Assembly (NCBI GenBank): GCA_028564705.1
Contig: JAPXFQ010000184.1
Span: forward strand, 2,534,501 to 2,598,500
Length of the DNA: 64,000 nt
Reading direction: 5' to 3'
From: Apricaphanius iberus
Taxonomy: Eukaryota > Chordata > Actinopteri > Cyprinodontiformes > Aphaniidae
A model generated the notes under the pieces. The model did not search any database and was not told where the DNA came from. It saw only the letters and a list, made by a program, of their open reading frames with translations. Position 1 is the stretch's first letter. The number at the start of each line of letters is the position of its first letter. Made by a program: the position numbers and the translations under genes. Shown here piece by piece: positions 60,602 through 64,000 of the stretch.

Positions 60602-60638
<37 letters not shown>
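60602..60638. repeat. (ATC)n trinucleotide microsatellite
   Basis: About 12 ATC units. It produces the poly-Met stretch of a spurious minus-strand frame at 60481-60729. Confidence 0.95.
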
Positions 60639-60640
<2 letters not shown>

Positions 60641-60784
60641 CAATGCACTTCAACCCGCCAAAACTTAACATCTCCTCTCAACCTGCAGATATTGGTTCCT
60701 GTTAACATGCCTGACTTGTTTATTGTCAAAATAAATTCTTCGTGAAATTTTACTCTGTGTCTGAGTCTGCATGTGGGTCAGACA

Positions 60785-60870
60785 GATTCCTGAAAGCATG
60801 ACACATGCAGAAAGACCCTAGACCAGGATTTGAACCTAGGACCCTATTGCTGCAAGTAAACAGAGCTACC
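60785..60870 (+). repeat. distal fragment of the GGGTCGCGGGG-family dispersed repeat
   Basis: GCAGAAAGACCCTAGACCAGG, TTGAACCTAGGACCCTATTGC and GCTGCAAG..GAGCTACC match the distal end of this common fish repeat, the part not present in the copies at 10.0 and 16.2 kb. Confidence 0.6.
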
Positions 60871-60874
60871 GATG

Positions 60875-62035
60875 ATTATTGATTATTCTACATTTTGGTG
60901 TAAATACTGAGAAACCATAGTATTTTACTCAATTATGGTATTATATTATGAGAATCATATTCTTGTCCCCACCTATTCTTAGCAAAACATGCGTTGAGTA
61001 ACACCCTCCTAGTCTATTTCAAACAATGTACAAAACTATTTTAAAGAATAAAATGCAGATGGAAAATAAAATGACAAAAATGTAGGAGGAAACAGCTGCA
61101 AGAAGTTAAGCCTTAATTTTATGAGCCAGAATGTGACTCTAGCAATGATGTTACGTAGACAAAGAGGCTACAGTGCTGATGGGGACCAAAATTTGTCATG
61201 ATCTATTCATATTTAATTTAATTTAATGTAATCTCCTGGTGTTGTTTCAGCTCAACATATGAGATACCAATGCAGCTTTCAGATGACATACAAATCCACT
61301 GTAATAAACATGATTCTTTTTTCTTTAAGGTACATAAACAGCACTGGACTTTCTCTGTAACTTGTCTACATAGCTCAATCATTTGCTGCATTCTCAATGT
61401 CCAATTGTCTTTATACAGAGTATTTTACTAATTGTTGATAATAATAGTAATAATGTTATAATTAATGCACCAGGAAATTTTTTTACTGCTGTGAGTTGAA
61501 AATACATATTCTTGTGGTTCTTTTTCCCACTGATGTAGGCTGGGATATTAAAGGCTACAGGTCTTGCTGTAGCTGCAATAAAAGGGGTGATAACTGGTTC
61601 AAATTAAACTCTTGTAGATAAATCTGTCACCTGCCGATCATTCTTAGCAGTTGTGGTGGGTGGAGCAGGTCTTGCAAGGATATTCATAATAAATCTAATC
61701 TGGTTATTTTAGCTACCACTGGCTCACTTCCCCAACTCTTCTTAAGCTTGATTGGACTCAAGAGTTTTGTTGCAGTTTGACTAAATACAAGTCCCTACTA
61801 CTTAAAAACATGTCACAATAAAAATTGAAAAAAATATTTGTGCCCTGAGCTTATTACCCACATTTAGCAAAAAGTCATAACTAAAGTAACACCTTCCTGA
61901 TTTTACATGCACAGAATGCATTATGATGATTTGTCGTAACGAACTTATCAAATGAAAAAAACTGTTTAAAAACAGCTTTTAGCATTTTGTTTTAGAGGCT
62001 TGTGCAACATGAGTTTGATTGATTACTACTTGTTT
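60875..62035. other. unassigned non-coding DNA
   Basis: No gene or named element. Confidence 0.5.
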
Positions 62036-62037
62036 CA

Positions 62038-62922
62038 AAAAGTAACTGAGTAAGTAACTGAATTACTCTATAATAAAAGTACACATTTACCAGGGAAAGT
62101 AACTGTTTCCATTACTGTAAAAAATAAGTTGCAAAATATCAGTCAAAAAGGTAGTCTACTTGTACATAACTTTCTACATTGCATATCCACAGACATCAAT
62201 ACTTTTATCCTGCACTTCATGTAGTACCTTTGTAACAAAAGTAAACAGTTAAACAATCTTAACTGTGTTAATTATATAGCAAATTATCTCAAACTCTCAT
62301 AAACTAATACAACTGGTCAAGTAAACAACCTTCCAAATATACTTCCAAATATTTTGTTCACAACAAAAGTAAACAGTTAAACAATATCAGGTGTGTTTAA
62401 CTCTACAACCCAGGTCTCATGTTAACTAAATATTTTCCATATTTTACTGCTTTTTTGAACGGGACAGAAAAAGTCCTCATTTTGAAAGATTAGTGCTCTG
62501 ACTCCTTGCTGCAGATGTGTGGACATTTTCAACTTTATCCACGAAGTACATGTACCCAAATCAACCAAAAACAATTCCCATGACAGCTCTCGAGCATCAT
62601 CTCAGACTGGACATCGTAGGCCTACTCAATGCATTTGACTATCCAGGAGCTGACAGTACATTGAAGAGTTACAGAGGCAAGGGGCGCATTACCGGACACA
62701 GACCTGTGGTGACAGATCACTGCAGCTTAACTACTGAGGCAGAAGGCCTACAGGGGGATTTCCTTAGATCAGAAAAGCCCTCAGTCAGCCTTCAGTGTGG
62801 CAAAATCTGATCGGTTTAATTGAAGGCAGAGCCCAGTTCAGTTCCATGTTGTGTGGCATGCAATTTATTTTAACAATTCATAGTAACAGTAATTAGTTTG
62901 ATTACCCCATTACTCATAAAAC
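62038..62922. other. possible palindromic-type MITE
   Basis: The left side has AGTAACTGAGTAAGTAACTG and repeated TAACTG/ATTACT words. The right side (62880-62922) has AGTAACAGTAATTAG and CCCATTACTCAT, a loose inverse. Such GTAACT/AGTTAC-rich ends are seen in fish MITEs. Termini and target duplication were not resolved. The 97-residue frame inside has no domain. Confidence 0.3.
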
Positions 62923-64000
62923 CAATCTACCAATCAAACCAACCAACACTGGCCGCAGTTTACATCTCTATGTTGTGTTGATAGATAATGTTGTCCTCAG
63001 GCTGGCTAATAAACATTCGGGTACATAAGCACTGAAGTAGCCTCCACCCCATATAAACCTTCTGTCTTGCAGCTTTGCAATGGTGAGAGTGTGACAGTTA
63101 TAATATGAACAATTTGTAAAAGCTGTGGGAACACTATCACTAGTTAACTTTGCTGCTAAAGATGGTGAAGTTCACCAACATTCGTGGCTTCCTATCAGCA
63201 CTAAGCTACAGAGCTTTTTCATAGGTTTTTATTAAAGGTGAACTTGGTCTTTTTACTCTGAACACAGATTGTAGAAAACAATGAGATTAATGAGATTAAT
63301 GACACTTTATTTATGTTACTAAGTCACAAAAGGAGACACTTTCATTGTTCCTGTGGCATAGGTCACTTTAGAAGTAGACCAGCATAAATAATATTTGAAC
63401 TAATTAAACTGTTGCTGTAATATTATACACAAACAAGTTAGTTTAAAACACAGTTTATGATTTGTGAAAATATTTAGTTTTATACAAATCCAAGTTAGTC
63501 CTAAAATCTTTCATCTCATTATCCCTATATTGTTTACCATCTCATGAGCTGTGTGTGTATGCCTGTAGTTAATATTTTAATGTTTTGCATAATTTCTGGT
63601 TCTAAAGTACCCCAGTGGGAAGATAAAACCAACTGAATTCCTACCCAAACATCCCCATCTCTTTAATATGCACTGCCTTGGAAGATAGTTTGTTTTCATT
63701 TCCATGGTTTAAAAGTATTGAAGCAGCAGCAGCATTATGAGATAATTTCCACTTTTTTTGTGTGTATGCAGGTATGCCCATATACTACTGGGGTCAGAGC
63801 TTGTCTGATGCAACGGAAAACTCAGAAGGATGAGGTCATAAGTCAGAAAAAGGCTGAGAGATCTCTGGGGTGTCCCATATATGTCAGCAGGGGTCCTGTA
63901 AACCCAACACTTTGCTGATGGATCCCCTCTCCAGCAGAGAAAATGTTTAAAAGGAAGTGCTGAGTTGTTGATTGAGAGCCTGGCACAAAACGGACAAATC
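62923..64000. other. unassigned non-coding DNA
   Basis: No gene recognised to the window end. Confidence 0.5.

Noticed and set aside
60481..60729. Frame with a run of 12 Met residues
   Set aside because: It is a translation of the (ATC)n microsatellite.
1..64000. CRISPR arrays, bacterial operons, phage genes
   Set aside because: No spaced direct repeats of the right size, no Shine-Dalgarno-led gene clusters; the DNA is clearly vertebrate.

Overview
The window looks like teleost fish chromosomal DNA: AT-rich, intron- or gene-desert-like, and filled with transposon families typical of fish. These include a chromodomain Ty3/gypsy (sushi-like) retrotransposon, L2-type LINEs, a Tc1 copy, and Harbinger, Kolobok and hAT elements, plus (TA)n arrays. 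I found no convincing exon of a host protein-coding gene, no rRNA and no functional tRNA. Almost all short open frames are noise or transposon relics.

Layout. 1-3.8 kb is unassigned apart from a (TA)n array and one copy of an unnamed dispersed repeat. 3.8-5.3 kb holds a 1-kb MITE with TTA duplications followed by another MITE fragment. 5.8-6.6 kb is a truncated Tc1-type copy on the minus strand. 10-12.5 kb holds a small dispersed repeat and a broken L2 LINE with a local duplication. 14.3-15.4 kb is a TTAA-flanked, THAP-encoding (Kolobok-like) DNA element. 16.2-17.2 kb holds a dispersed repeat that ends in a G/T tract. 19.7-21.65 kb is a decayed two-gene Harbinger-type transposon. 25.6-31.4 kb holds a Tigger-like end, an LTR-like promoter block, a hAT MITE invaded by a solo LTR, and a LINE tail. 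35.5-42.4 kb contains several LINE pieces, including a long degenerate L2. 42.1-43.2 kb is a large inverted repeat. 48.0 kb has a 34-bp-arm hairpin, and 48.76-49.5 kb is a hAT element with perfect 8-bp target duplications.

The main feature is a full-length 5.6-kb LTR retrotransposon at 49960-55584 on the minus strand, flanked by AGTAG duplications. It has gag, a -1-shifted pol (protease, RT, RNase H, integrase, chromodomain), a polypurine tract and two near-identical LTRs. Its predicted transcript begins with 12 nt exactly complementary to the 12 nt next to the 5' LTR, the layout of Tf1/sushi-type self-primed elements. Its reading frames are open, but the reverse transcriptase YxDD motif reads YLYD, so this copy is probably catalytically dead.

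The rest (roughly 55.6-64 kb and the long gaps between elements) is unannotated AT-rich non-coding DNA. Two stretches, near 28.7-29.1 kb and 34.7-34.9 kb, could be conserved regulatory DNA, but this cannot be shown from one sequence. Family assignments rest on recognised motifs and termini read by eye, not on database searches.
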